A stretch of 64,000 nucleotides of DNA from assembly GCA_023400985.1 (NCBI GenBank), contig JAEXEN010000038.1:62001-126000 (forward strand), given 5' to 3'. How positions within the stretch are numbered: the stretch's first letter is position 1; each line of letters starts with the position of its first letter. This stretch comes from Bacillota bacterium. Lineage in GTDB: Bacteria > Bacillota > Clostridia > Christensenellales > CAG-138. Positions 53,282 through 61,874 of the stretch are shown here, piece by piece. Position numbers and translations under genes: made by a program. The notes beneath the pieces are model-generated. The model did not search any database, was not told the DNA's origin, and saw only the letters and a program-made list of their open reading frames with translations.

Positions 53282-53925
53282 GCCTCAAAGACGTTATTCT
53301 TGACGCGCTTTTTCCCAGGCGCGTTTTCTGCTTTGTCTGTAACCGCGAGGCGGTCACGGATGAAAACGGCGTATGCGCTTCCTGCCTTGAAAAGCTTCGG
53401 CTTTGCCCGCCGCTTGCGTATCTCAAGCATACCGATGGCTTTGCGGCGGGGCTTTTATATACGGAAGGTGCGAGAATGGCTATGCACCGCTTCAAATACG
53501 GCGACGCGCAGTACTTGGCGGAGTTTTTTGCTTCCTTTTTGCAGCTCGGCAAGGGTTGGGAGGCGGATACGCTCGTGCCGGTACCTCTTCATAAAAAGCG
53601 CCTGCGGAAGCGCGGCTACAACCAAAGCGCGCTTATCGCGAAGATTTTGGGCAATACATTCGGTATGGCCGTGGATGAAACGCTCCTGACCCGCTTGAAG
53701 GGTACCGGGACGCAGACGGCGCTCGGTGTGGATGCGCGGCGCAAAAACGTGAAAAACGCGTTTGCGGCAAAGCCGTGCAAGGGGCGAAGCTTCATCCTCA
53801 TCGACGATGTGAAGACCACGGGCAGCACGCTGAGCGAATGCGCGAAAACGCTCAAAAAGGCCGGCGCTCAAAAGGTGTATGCGCTTGCCGCCTGCGCGGA
53901 TGAATTGCCGTACGAAGGCTGGTAG
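53278..53925 (+). CDS. comF: ComF-like phosphoribosyltransferase
   Basis: 215 aa. N-terminal zinc-finger-like cysteines (FCFVCNREAVTDENGVCASC), DTLVPVPLHKKRLRKRGYNQ, and the PRPP loop FILIDDVKTTGSTLSECAKT. ComF family members assist DNA uptake in competent bacteria but are also kept in non-competent ones. Coupled to recD2 by ATGA. Confidence 0.9.
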   Translation: MSLKDVILDALFPRRVFCFVCNREAVTDENGVCASCLEKLRLCPPLAYLKHTDGFAAGLLYTEGARMAMHRFKYGDAQYLAEFFASFLQLGKGWEADTLVPVPLHKKRLRKRGYNQSALIAKILGNTFGMAVDETLLTRLKGTGTQTALGVDARRKNVKNAFAAKPCKGRSFILIDDVKTTGSTLSECAKTLKKAGAQKVYALAACADELPYEGW

Positions 53926-53961
53926 AAAAAACGATTTTTGAAAAGACGAAGGAGGGGTTTT

Positions 53962-54588
53962 ATGAAGGCGCTTCTCATAAACGGCAGCCCCAGCGAGCAC
54001 GGCTGCACTTATACGGCGCTCAGCGAGGTCATATTGACGCTTCATAAGCACGGCGTCGAGACGGAAATGCTGTACCTCGGAAAGAAGCCCGTCGCGGGCT
54101 GTATCGATTGCGGGCATTGCGAAGAGACGGGGCTTTGCGTGTTTTCAGACAAGGTGAACGAGGTTATAAAAAGGCTCGATGAATTCGACGCCATCGTTTT
54201 GGGCTCGCCCGTTTACTACGCAAGCGCGAGCGGGCAGATATGCGCGTTTTCAGACAGGCTTTTCTTTGCGGCAGGGCATGACCGCCTTGCGGGAAAGCTT
54301 GGTGCGAGCGTTGTTTCGTGCAGGCGCGGGGGCGCAAGCGCGGCGTTTGACCGGCTCAACAAGTATTTTACCATCAGCAGCATGCCCGTCGTCTCCTCGC
54401 AGTATTGGAACCAGGTGCACGGTTTCACGCCCGGCGACGTGCGAAAGGATGAGGAAGGGCTTCAGACCATGCGCACGCTCGGCGAAAACATGGCATGGCT
54501 TTTGAAGTGTATCGAGGCGGGGAAAAAGAACGGTGTTCCCCTGCCGCAGTACGAGCCGCGCATCGGAACGAATTTTATAAGGGAGTAA
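53962..54588 (+). CDS. NADPH-dependent FMN reductase / iron-sulfur flavoprotein-like
   Basis: 208 aa flavodoxin fold. LLINGSPSEHGCTYTALSEV (FMN phosphate loop), GCIDCGHCEETGLCVFSDKV (Cys cluster), DAIVLGSPVYYASASGQICA, then HGFTPGDVRKDEEGLQTMRT and AWLLKCIEAGKKNGV. It reduces FMN or an unknown acceptor. GGAGGGGTTTT precedes the start. An ortholog-like pair with 30453-31001 exists in the window, but the two are only distantly similar. Confidence 0.88.
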   Translation: MKALLINGSPSEHGCTYTALSEVILTLHKHGVETEMLYLGKKPVAGCIDCGHCEETGLCVFSDKVNEVIKRLDEFDAIVLGSPVYYASASGQICAFSDRLFFAAGHDRLAGKLGASVVSCRRGGASAAFDRLNKYFTISSMPVVSSQYWNQVHGFTPGDVRKDEEGLQTMRTLGENMAWLLKCIEAGKKNGVPLPQYEPRIGTNFIRE

Positions 54589-54661
54589 CGCAGAAAAACG
54601 CCTGTACTTTTTTTAAAACACCTCTCATAAGCTGTACAAAGCTTGTTCGGGGGTGTTTATT

Positions 54662-54913
54662 ATGTATACGTACATTGAACAGCGCGTGCTGGACGTGGCG
54701 GCGTACATCATAGAAAACGGGGCGACGGTGCGGAGCGCCGCGAAGGAGTTCAAAATATCCAAAAGTACGGTGCATAAGGATATGCAGGAAAGGCTCCGCA
54801 TGCTCGACCCCAGAGCTTATAAGGCGGTGAAGCGCGTGCTCGAGCGCAACAAGGAGGAGCGCCACATCCGCGGCGGCATGGCGACGTATCGCAAATATAA
54901 GGGCGGTGCGTAA
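54662..54913 (+). CDS. spoIIID: Sporulation transcription regulator SpoIIID
   Basis: 83 aa. YIEQRVLDVAAYIIENGATV, RSAAKEFKISKSTVHKDMQE (HTH) and RHIRGGMATYRKYKGG match SpoIIID (SKSTVHKD, RH.RGG.AT..KY). It is the mother-cell regulator acting between sigma-E and sigma-K. Start behind GGGGGTG. Slightly shorter than the B. subtilis protein at the C terminus. Its presence is the best evidence in the window for a sporulation programme. Confidence 0.95.
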   Translation: MYTYIEQRVLDVAAYIIENGATVRSAAKEFKISKSTVHKDMQERLRMLDPRAYKAVKRVLERNKEERHIRGGMATYRKYKGGA

Positions 54914-54947
54914 CATAGAGAATTTTGAATAAAAATAAAATCTTCTG

Positions 54948-54976
54948 TTGACATAACGGCAGGAGCGGTGTAATAT
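54948..54976 (+). promoter_or_regulatory. Promoter of the metNIQ leader transcript
   Basis: TTGACA (54948-54953), 17-bp spacer, TAATAT (54971-54976). Confidence 0.85.
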
Positions 54977-55054
54977 ATAGCACCAAGGGAAGAAGTATTT
55001 CCTTATAAAAAACCGCGCGCATATGCGCCGCTTAGCGGAAGGAGGGATCACACA

Positions 55055-55141
55055 ATGGCAGTACACGCTATGTCCATGTGCCGAATGTGTGTGATCATGC
55101 TCCCCCAACGTAATAGCGGGTGTATGCGTTTTTGCATGTGA
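55055..55141 (+). CDS. Met/Cys-rich leader peptide of metNIQ
   Basis: 28-codon ORF behind GGAAGGAGGGATCACACA, a strong ribosome binding site. The peptide reads MAVHAMSMCRMCVIML and then PQRNSGCMRFCM: 7 Met and 4 Cys in 28 residues, with Met codons at 55070, 55076, 55085, 55097, 55124 and 55136 besides the start. The density of sulfur amino acids directly upstream of a methionine importer, and the attenuator after it, fit a leader peptide whose translation senses Met- (or Cys-) tRNA charging. No homologue is known to me; function is inferred from layout. Confidence 0.72.
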   Translation: MAVHAMSMCRMCVIMLPQRNSGCMRFCM

Positions 55142-55179
55142 TACAGGCGGCTTAGCATCGGCATATTTATGCGTTCTGT

Positions 55180-55221
55180 ATGGCAGTAAGCGTATGCGCT
55201 TGCTGCCATTGTTTTATGTTT
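55180..55221 (+). terminator. Attenuator (terminator) hairpin before metN
   Basis: A 13-bp stem 55180-55192 / 55197-55209 (one G-U) with loop TATG is followed by TGTTTTATGTTT. Its left arm begins with AT of CTGTAT (55176-55181), the segment that can pair with ATACAG (55141-55146) just at the leader-ORF stop. The two structures therefore compete. Confidence 0.8.
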
Positions 55222-55246
55222 AGGGTTTTACGGCCCGGAGGTTTTT

Positions 55247-56257
55247 ATGGCAAGCGAGATGATACGGCTTGAAAAGCTCAGCAAGGTATTCCCCGGCAAG
55301 CCGCCCGTGGCGGCGCTCACTGAGATCGACCTTACGGTTTATGCGGGGGAAATATTCGGCATCATCGGTCTGAGCGGGGCGGGGAAGAGCACGCTCGTGC
55401 GATGTATCAACTTTTTGGAGCGGCCCACCTCCGGAACCGTCACCGTGGATAATCAGCGCCTCGATCTGCTGGGCGAACAGGGGCTTTTGCTTGCCCGCCG
55501 CTCCATCGGCATGATCTTCCAGCAGTTCAACCTTTTGATGCAGAGAAACGCGCTCGGGAACGTCTGCTTCCCGCTTGAGCTTGCGGGCGTAAACAAGGCG
55601 GAGGCGAAAAAACGCGCCGCGGAACTATTGAACCTCGTCGGCCTCTCCGAAAAGGAAAGCGCGTATCCCGCGCAGTTGTCGGGAGGGCAAAAACAGCGCG
55701 TAGCCATCGCCCGAGCGCTTGCTTCTTCGCCCAAGGTGCTTCTTTGCGACGAGGCCACGAGCGCGCTCGACCCCACCACCACACGCTCTATTTTGGCGCT
55801 TTTGAAGGACATCAACAAAAACCTCGGCATCACGGTGGTGATCATCACGCACGAGATGAGCGTGATCGAGGAGATTTGCAACCGCGTCGCCATCATCGAC
55901 GAAAGCCGTATTGCGGAGACCGGTACGGTGGAGGAAATATTCGCCCGCCCCAAGACCAAGGCGGCTAAAAAACTCATTTTCCCGCAGGAACATACGCCTG
56001 CGACCTTTGAAAACGGCAATACGCTCCGCATCGTGTTCGACGGTAACGCGACCGTGGAGCCCATTATAGGAAATATGGTGCTCGAATGCGGCGCGCCCGT
56101 CAACATTTTGCGCGCGGACATGAAGAGCATCGGCGGCAAGACCTTCGGGCAGATGCTCATCGAGCTTCCGGATAACGAGCAAGCGGTTCATCGAATGCGC
56201 ATGTACCTATCGGCGCATAACGTACAGTTCGAGGAGGAGAGGGAGAGCAATGACTAG
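55247..56257 (+). CDS. metN: Methionine ABC transporter ATPase MetN
   Basis: 336 aa. Walker A GLSGAGKSTLVRCINFLERP (MetN hallmark), Q-loop IFQQFNLLMQRN, signature LSGGQKQRVAIARAL, LLCDEATSALDP, and ITHEMSVIEEICNRVAIID. The C-terminal NIL domain (about 262-336, RIVFDGNATVEPIIGNMVLE) in MetN binds methionine and inhibits transport. Start behind CCCGGAGG. Overlaps metI by 8 bases. Confidence 0.95.
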   Translation: MASEMIRLEKLSKVFPGKPPVAALTEIDLTVYAGEIFGIIGLSGAGKSTLVRCINFLERPTSGTVTVDNQRLDLLGEQGLLLARRSIGMIFQQFNLLMQRNALGNVCFPLELAGVNKAEAKKRAAELLNLVGLSEKESAYPAQLSGGQKQRVAIARALASSPKVLLCDEATSALDPTTTRSILALLKDINKNLGITVVIITHEMSVIEEICNRVAIIDESRIAETGTVEEIFARPKTKAAKKLIFPQEHTPATFENGNTLRIVFDGNATVEPIIGNMVLECGAPVNILRADMKSIGGKTFGQMLIELPDNEQAVHRMRMYLSAHNVQFEEERESND

Positions 56258-56912
56258 TTCGCAAATAGCCGAGCTGCTCGGACAAGGGCTCATGGAAACC
56301 CTTTACATGGTGATAACCTCCACCGTTCTTGCTTACGTTTTAGGCCTTCCGCTGGGAATACTGCTCGTCGTGACGGACGAAAACGGCATCAGACCCATAC
56401 CGGTACTCAACAAGGTGCTTGGCGTATTTGTCAACATCCTCCGGTCTATACCGTTCATCATCCTTCTCGTATGGGTCACCCCCGTGACAAGAGCGCTGGT
56501 AGGTACGACACTCGGTTCCACCGCAACCATTGTCCCTCTTGTGATCGCCTCCGCGCCCTACATCGCGCGGATGGTGGAAGCCTCCCTCAAGGAGGTGGAC
56601 GCCGGCGTAATCGAGGCCGCGCAATCCATGGGCGCATCGCCCATGCAGATTGTAACGAAGGTGCTTTTACCCGAAGCGAAGCCTGCGCTCACCGTGGGCG
56701 CGGCCATCGCGGCGGTCACCATACTCGGCTACTCCGCCATGTCCGGCTTCACGGGCGGCGGGGGTCTCGGTACGGTGGCCATCAACTACGGCTATTACCG
56801 CTACAAAGGCGATATCATGATGCTCAACGTGATCGTGATCGTGATCGTAGTACAGATCATGCAGGAGGTCGGCATGCGCCTCGCGAGGCGCTCCGATAAA
56901 CGCGCACGCTGA
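56250..56912 (+). CDS. metI: Methionine ABC transporter permease MetI
   Basis: 220 aa with five membrane segments. LGQGLMETLYMVITSTVLAY, NILRSIPFIILLVWVTPVTR, and coupling motif EAAQSMGASPMQIVTKVLLP; near the end SAMSGFTGGGGLGTVAINYG. Pairs with MetN and MetQ. Confidence 0.95.
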   Translation: MTSSQIAELLGQGLMETLYMVITSTVLAYVLGLPLGILLVVTDENGIRPIPVLNKVLGVFVNILRSIPFIILLVWVTPVTRALVGTTLGSTATIVPLVIASAPYIARMVEASLKEVDAGVIEAAQSMGASPMQIVTKVLLPEAKPALTVGAAIAAVTILGYSAMSGFTGGGGLGTVAINYGYYRYKGDIMMLNVIVIVIVVQIMQEVGMRLARRSDKRAR

Positions 56913-56974
56913 ATATAAAGCGCCCATGAAATTAAGAAATCCCTAAAAATTTATATTTGTTTTGGAGGTATCCC

Positions 56975-57862
56975 ATGAAAAAGACCCTATCGCTCCTGTT
57001 CGTCGCATTGCTGGCGATCTCTCTGTTGGCGGGCTGCGCACAGCCTGCTTCGAACACCGAGCCGACCGTTGCGCCTACTTTGGCCGCGACTGACGCTCCC
57101 GCAACCGACGCTCCCGCGACCGAAGCGCCGCTTACCGTCATCAAGGTCGGCGCAAGCATCACACCGCATGCGGAAATACTCGCCGTCGTCAAGGACGATC
57201 TTGCCGCACAAGGATACGACCTGCAGGTTGTGGAATTTACCGATTATGTGCAGCCCAATCTCGCGCTTGAAAGCGGCGAGCTCGACGCCAACTACTTCCA
57301 GCATCAGCCGTATCTCGACGACTTCAACCTGAACAACAACACCCATATCGTGAGCGTCGCCGCCATCCACTACGAGCCCTTCGGCATCTACCCGGGCAAG
57401 ACCGAAGCGCTTGCGGATATCCCCGAAGGCGGCCAAATCGCCGTTCCAAACGACGGCACCAACGAAGCGCGCGCGCTGCTGCTCCTCGAGGCGCAGGGTC
57501 TCATCAAGCTCAAAGAGGGCGTGGGCCTTGGCGCGACCGTGCTCGACATTGCGGAAAACCCCAAGAAGCTTGAAATCATCGAGGTCGAGGCCGCCCAGCT
57601 CGCCCGTTCGCTGCAGGATGTGGATTTTGCCGTCATCAACGGCAATTACGCCATCCAGGCGGGGCTGAAGGTCGGCACAGACGCCGTTGCCACCGAGGAT
57701 AAGGATTCCGTCGCGGCCGATACCTACGCAAACGTACTTTGCGTCAAGGAAGGCCACGAAAGCGATTCCGGCATCCTCACGCTCATCGCCGCGCTCCAAA
57801 GCGACAAGGTGAAGAGCTTCATCGAAAGCACCTACGAGGGCGCCGTGGTACCGAAGTTCTAA
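56975..57862 (+). CDS. metQ: Methionine-binding lipoprotein MetQ
   Basis: 295 aa. Signal peptide and lipobox LLAGC (residues 14-18), a Thr/Ala/Pro linker with ATDAP repeats (about 24-44), then the NlpA/MetQ fold: KVGASITPHAEILAVVKDDL, YFQHQPYLDDFN, VAAIHYEPFGIYPGKTEALA, IAVPNDGTNEARALLLLEAQ. It captures methionine for MetNI. Start behind TTTGGAGG. Confidence 0.95.
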   Translation: MKKTLSLLFVALLAISLLAGCAQPASNTEPTVAPTLAATDAPATDAPATEAPLTVIKVGASITPHAEILAVVKDDLAAQGYDLQVVEFTDYVQPNLALESGELDANYFQHQPYLDDFNLNNNTHIVSVAAIHYEPFGIYPGKTEALADIPEGGQIAVPNDGTNEARALLLLEAQGLIKLKEGVGLGATVLDIAENPKKLEIIEVEAAQLARSLQDVDFAVINGNYAIQAGLKVGTDAVATEDKDSVAADTYANVLCVKEGHESDSGILTLIAALQSDKVKSFIESTYEGAVVPKF

Positions 57863-57878
57863 GACGAATCCATAATAA

Positions 57879-57924
57879 AGGAGCCGTTTCGATCCATGAA
57901 TTTGATCGAAACGGCTCCTTTTTT
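57879..57924 (+). terminator. Terminator of metNIQ
   Basis: A perfect 16-bp stem 57879-57894 / 57904-57919, 9-base loop, six-T tail. Confidence 0.95.
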
Positions 57925-57956
57925 GACAGCCAACAGTTAAGCGAATAAGTTACCTA

Positions 57957-57985
57957 TTGACACTTATGTAGATGGGGAGTATACT
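57957..57985 (+). promoter_or_regulatory. Promoter of the carbohydrate utilisation operon
   Basis: TTGACA (57957-57962), 17-bp spacer, TATACT (57980-57985). Confidence 0.88.
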
Positions 57986-57992
57986 TCATATA

Positions 57993-58008
57993 AGTTAAAG
58001 GCTTAACT
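57993..58008. promoter_or_regulatory. Candidate operator at the transcription start
   Basis: Inverted repeat AGTTAA-AGGC-TTAACT at the predicted start site; another AGTTAA half-site occurs near 57934. Position fits a repressor, whose gene is not in view. Confidence 0.5.
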
Positions 58009-58078
58009 AATAAAATTCTGCATGCCGCCCGGCAAAATTTCTTTCGCGCCCATAGGGCAAAACCATCGGGAGAACAGT

Positions 58079-59572
58079 ATGGCTCAAAAACCGCTTACGA
58101 AGAAACAGATCGTAATTTGGTGTTTCGCGCTTGCGCTCGTTTTCATATGCGCGGCCGCGTTTGCCATGCCGCGCGTTTTTTCAAAGGAAAAGACGCAGGT
58201 GTTTCCGGTCGTCGCCTATGAGGGGCCGGAGCCTCTTGAACCATTGGAAGGCGTAGGCATTTCGGTCAACGAAACGCCGCTTTTCGTGTACAACATGCCC
58301 GTCAACAACAGCCATTCGTGGGTGAACGCGGGCGATCCTCCAGTCGCGTACTGCCCCATGGCGTATTACGATTGCGATGGCAGGGCAAAAGTGACCATAA
58401 CGCTCGACGAAGCTGTCGAAAGCACCGTGGTGCGCCCGCTCTCCGCCGGGATCAAACCCAAGATAGAAGGAAATACAGTCAGCTTTTATGTGGAGAAGCC
58501 AGGCCAGTACGTGGCGGAATTCAACGGCTCGGTCGTAAACGCGGCGCATCTTTTCGTGAACCCAGTCGAAACGGACGTGCCGGACGTAAATGATGAAAAC
58601 GTGCGCTATATCGGCCCCGGGCTTTGGGACATCGGCAGCATTAGCCTCAAAAGCGGCCAAACGCTTTATATCGCGGGCGGCGCTGTGGTCTATGGCGCGG
58701 TGCAGGCAAAGGAAGCGAAAAACGTGACTGTATGCGGCCGCGGCATCCTCGACGGCAGCGTCTACGAGAGCTGGACGCACAAAAACACCGTCGCGCGCGT
58801 CCCGATTAACCTCACTTCATGCAAAAATGCTTTCGTGGAGGGTGTTATCCTTCTAAATCCCAACGCATGGGCCGTGAGCGCTCTGAGCTGTGAGGATTCC
58901 TTCATCGATAATATCAAGATCGTTACGAGCCGCCAAAATGGCGACGGCATATCGCTGCAATCATGCAAGGGTTTCACCGTTTCCGGCTCGTTCGTGCGCT
59001 CGTGGGACGACAGCCTTGTCATAAAAAACTACGAGGGGAGCAGCGATGGCGTTACGTTCAGAAACATGGTGCTTTGGACCGACCTCGCGCAGTCGATGGA
59101 GGTTGGCTACGAGACCAACAAAGGACTTTGGCCCAAGGTCGAGATACGCAACATTCTTTTTGAAAACATCACCGTACTCCATAACTTCCATAAACCCGTG
59201 ATGAGCATCCATAACGGCGACGACGCGACGGTGAAAGACGTTATATTCCGCAATGTTACCGTGGAAGACGCGCAGATGGGCCGCGGAGACGCGGGGGAGA
59301 ACAACCAACTCATCGAGGTGAATATCGCCTCCACCACGTGGAGCTCCACAAGGGCGCGCGGGCAGGTAATGGATATCTTGTTTGAAAATATCGCGGTGCT
59401 TGGCGGAAACGTTCCGCCCATCCGCATCATGGGCTACGACGACGAACATAAGGTGGAAAACGTAACGGTAAGAAACCTCTCCATCCTGGGACAGCCCGTG
59501 ACCTCTCTCGATGATATCACGTACCAAAGCAATCTCTTTGTTTCGGGCGTGAATGTGGAGGTGCAGCCGTGA
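58079..59572 (+). CDS. GH28/GH49-like right-handed beta-helix glycoside hydrolase, membrane-tethered
   Basis: 497 aa. N-terminal membrane segment (about 10-30, IVIWCFALALVFICAAAFAM) without clear cleavage site. A beta-sandwich (about 45-160, KVTITLDEAVESTVVRPLSA) resembles the GH49/dextranase-type N domain. A beta-helix (about 175-490) carries polygalacturonase-like turns: GRGILDGSVYESW, SRQNGDGISLQSCKGFTVSG, SWDDSLVIKNY (catalytic Asp candidates), MEVGYETNKGLWPKVEIRNI-LFENITV. Substrate, pectic or alpha-glucan, cannot be fixed. Start at 58079 behind CGGGAG. Confidence 0.82.
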   Translation: MAQKPLTKKQIVIWCFALALVFICAAAFAMPRVFSKEKTQVFPVVAYEGPEPLEPLEGVGISVNETPLFVYNMPVNNSHSWVNAGDPPVAYCPMAYYDCDGRAKVTITLDEAVESTVVRPLSAGIKPKIEGNTVSFYVEKPGQYVAEFNGSVVNAAHLFVNPVETDVPDVNDENVRYIGPGLWDIGSISLKSGQTLYIAGGAVVYGAVQAKEAKNVTVCGRGILDGSVYESWTHKNTVARVPINLTSCKNAFVEGVILLNPNAWAVSALSCEDSFIDNIKIVTSRQNGDGISLQSCKGFTVSGSFVRSWDDSLVIKNYEGSSDGVTFRNMVLWTDLAQSMEVGYETNKGLWPKVEIRNILFENITVLHNFHKPVMSIHNGDDATVKDVIFRNVTVEDAQMGRGDAGENNQLIEVNIASTTWSSTRARGQVMDILFENIAVLGGNVPPIRIMGYDDEHKVENVTVRNLSILGQPVTSLDDITYQSNLFVSGVNVEVQP

Positions 59573-60180
59573 ACGTGAAAAAGGCACTGCTCTTTGCAAG
59601 CGCGTTCGTGCTTATCCTAAGCGCCGCGGTGGTCGCGTGGGCGCTTTTGCCGCAGCGGGAACTGCTCGGGGAGGTACGGCTGGTGCCTGCGCCCGAACAG
59701 AGCGAAGCCGTTACGCCCGAATGGGCGGTCGTAAAGGTATTTACGCCCGAGGACCTCGGCGAAAATCTCGCTTTGGGCAAGGAGACCTCGGACAACGGGC
59801 ACATCGGCCCCTATGTTTCGAAAAACGCGGTGGACGGCGACCCTCTTACCTACTATGAGGGTACGCAGAACGCCTACCCCAACGAGCTGGTCGTGGACCT
59901 TGGCGAAACGTTGCGCGCGAGCAAGGTGCGCATCCTCCTGAACCCCGATTCCATCTGGGCGGAACGCACGCAGACGCTGAGCATATTAAAAAGCCTCGAT
60001 GGCGAAAGCTATACGGTTATCGCGGAAAATGCCGCGTGCTTTTTCGATCCCATTCTGGGCGGCAATCAGGCCGTTATCGACTTGGGCGGCGCGCATGAGC
60101 TGCGGTTTTTGAAGGTATCGTTTACGAAAAATACCGAGGCGAACGCCGGGCAGGCGGCGGAGCTGCAGATCTACAGTTGA
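59569..60180 (+). CDS. Membrane-anchored F5/8 type C (discoidin) domain protein
   Basis: 203 aa. Membrane anchor (about 5-26), short linker, then a discoidin-like CBM32 domain (about 60-200): NLALGKETSDNGHIGPYVSK, AVDGDPLTYYEGTQNAYPNE, LVVDLGETLRASKVRILLNP, LRFLKVSFTKNTE. Probably holds the sugar substrate near the cell surface beside the hydrolase. GTG start overlaps the previous stop (GTGA) and follows GTGGAGG. Confidence 0.85.
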   Translation: MNVKKALLFASAFVLILSAAVVAWALLPQRELLGEVRLVPAPEQSEAVTPEWAVVKVFTPEDLGENLALGKETSDNGHIGPYVSKNAVDGDPLTYYEGTQNAYPNELVVDLGETLRASKVRILLNPDSIWAERTQTLSILKSLDGESYTVIAENAACFFDPILGGNQAVIDLGGAHELRFLKVSFTKNTEANAGQAAELQIYS

Positions 60181-60278
60181 ACACCGTATCAGAAAGAATT
60201 TACCTTTCCGCAACGGCAGGAAACCGCCGAGAAAGCGGGAATAAAACAAATCAAAGAGAAGGACAGGAGGAAAAAACC

Positions 60279-61754
60279 GTGAAGAAGTGGATAAAAACGG
60301 CCGCTCTCGTACTCGCGCTGACGATGCTTGTCGGCTCGTTTGCGGCATGTGCCACCACCGAACCCCCCGCAAACTCGAATATCCCCGAAACACAGGCGCC
60401 CGATGCGCAGACGCCCGAGACGCAGCAGCCCGCCGATGAAGGACTTAAGGGTACGCTCAAGCTCGGCATTTGGCCCGAGGACACGAAGACCGACGAGATC
60501 GCCATGCACGAAGGCTACGTCAAAATCTTCAACGAGCTCCACCCCGGCGTGGAAGTCATCCCCTCTTACTACAAGTACGCGACGGATACCTTCGTAGCGC
60601 TGGCCGAGTCCGGCAACCTCCCCACGGTGTTCGAGAGCTGGTATACCGAGCCCCAGAAGCTCATCGATCAAGGTCTCATCGCTGACATCACCGATCAGGT
60701 CGACGCCAAGGGATGGACGCAATGGATGAACTCCGATATCTATAACCTGCTTTCCCGTGACGGCCGCCTCTATGGTATTCCGCGCGACGCTTATACGCTG
60801 GGCATCATGCTCAACGTGGAGTTGTTTGAAGAAGCGGGCCTTGTGGATGCGAACGGCCTGCCCATCTACCCCAAAACTTGGGCTGAGCTTGCCGAGACAG
60901 CCAAGAAGATCAAGGACGCGACCGGTGCGGCGGGTCTCTGCCTGCTCGCCAAGGACGGCGCGGGCGGCTGGCACTTCTCCAACATCGCATGGTGCTTCGG
61001 CGCGACGCTTGAGAGTGAGGTGGACGGCAAGTGGATATGCAACCTCAATTCCCCCGAAGTCGTTGCCGCTATGCAGTATGTATACGACCTCAAGTGGAAG
61101 TATGACGTCCTGACGGCCGACCCGCAGGCGGAAGACTGGGGCACCGGCTTCCAGCAGCTCGGCACCGGCGGCGCGGCCATGTACATCGCGGCCAACGACG
61201 CTGTGAACATGCCCACCTATGTCAACGGCCTTGCCGTGGATAAGCTTGCGCTGATTCCCATCCCCGCGGGCCCCAATGGCGATCAACACTCCCTCATGGG
61301 CGGCACGCCGTACTTCTTCTCCAAAGACGCCACCCCCGACGAGATCGCGGCCGCGCTCGATTACATCGAGATCATGGGCAAAGCGCCCGTGACCACCGAC
61401 GCCGGTCTCGCCGGTATCGAAGCCGACGCGAAGTACCGTCAGGAGAACGGCATCCCCGTGATCCCGCGCTTCCCGGCTTGGAACAACCCCGAATACACCG
61501 CGGCTGAGAACGCGGCCAACGAAAAATATCTCAACGTCGACATGCGCCTGTTTAGCGACTATTATGCCGCCGTCGCCACCGAGGGCAACCTCATGACCGA
61601 GGTGCCGAAGAACGCGCAGGAAATGTACGCCGAGCTCACGAAGGTCATTCAGGCCGTCGTGACGGATAAAAACGCCGACATCCAGGCTCTTCTCGATATC
61701 GCCCAGACAAACTTCCAGGCGATCCTCGACGAGCAGGTGAATAAGGCAAGCTAA
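60279..61754 (+). CDS. Sugar ABC transporter extracellular binding lipoprotein (family 1)
   Basis: 491 aa. Signal peptide with lipobox GSFAAC (about 18-23), Pro/Thr/Gln linker, then SBP_bac_1 fold: GTLKLGIWPEDTKTDEIAMH, GNLPTVFESWYTEPQKLIDQ, YGIPRDAYTLGIMLNVELFE, PKTWAELAETAKKIKDATG, MGGTPYFFSKDATPDEIAAA. GTG start at 60279 is chosen for ACAGGAGGAAAAAACC; the in-frame ATG upstream would bury the signal peptide. It is probably for an oligosaccharide released by the hydrolase. Confidence 0.93.
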   Translation: MKKWIKTAALVLALTMLVGSFAACATTEPPANSNIPETQAPDAQTPETQQPADEGLKGTLKLGIWPEDTKTDEIAMHEGYVKIFNELHPGVEVIPSYYKYATDTFVALAESGNLPTVFESWYTEPQKLIDQGLIADITDQVDAKGWTQWMNSDIYNLLSRDGRLYGIPRDAYTLGIMLNVELFEEAGLVDANGLPIYPKTWAELAETAKKIKDATGAAGLCLLAKDGAGGWHFSNIAWCFGATLESEVDGKWICNLNSPEVVAAMQYVYDLKWKYDVLTADPQAEDWGTGFQQLGTGGAAMYIAANDAVNMPTYVNGLAVDKLALIPIPAGPNGDQHSLMGGTPYFFSKDATPDEIAAALDYIEIMGKAPVTTDAGLAGIEADAKYRQENGIPVIPRFPAWNNPEYTAAENAANEKYLNVDMRLFSDYYAAVATEGNLMTEVPKNAQEMYAELTKVIQAVVTDKNADIQALLDIAQTNFQAILDEQVNKAS

Positions 61755-61806
61755 CTATCTTAAGGTGAGGGAGTCTCACTTTAACCTCCTCCTTATTGGA
61801 CAAAGG

Positions 61807-61842
61807 CGCCGCCCCGCCCGTAAAACGCGCGGCGGGGCGGCG
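61807..61842 (+). promoter_or_regulatory. GC-rich hairpin between binding-protein and permease genes
   Basis: Twelve-base-pair stem 61807-61818 / 61831-61842 with no T-run; likely mRNA stabiliser or partial terminator that keeps binding-protein expression higher than permease (inference). Confidence 0.6.
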
Positions 61843-61874
61843 TCGATCCTTGTATTTTGCCTTTGGGAGCGCAG

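Larger units (their letters stand above)
54914..55246 (+). promoter_or_regulatory. metNIQ leader region
   Basis: 333 bases holding, in order, a promoter, a CCGC-TTA-GCGG hairpin (55029-55039), a Met/Cys-rich leader ORF, an antiterminator-like pairing (ATACAG 55141-55146 with CTGTAT 55176-55181) and a terminator hairpin that shares the second strand. I see no S-box or T-box consensus. Confidence 0.75.

Noticed and set aside
54914..55246. SAM-sensing S-box or Met T-box upstream of metN
   Set aside because: None of the consensus blocks (S-box CTTATCAAGAG, GGCAACC; T-box GGGTGG.ACCGCG) is present; the leader ORF and attenuator explain the region better.
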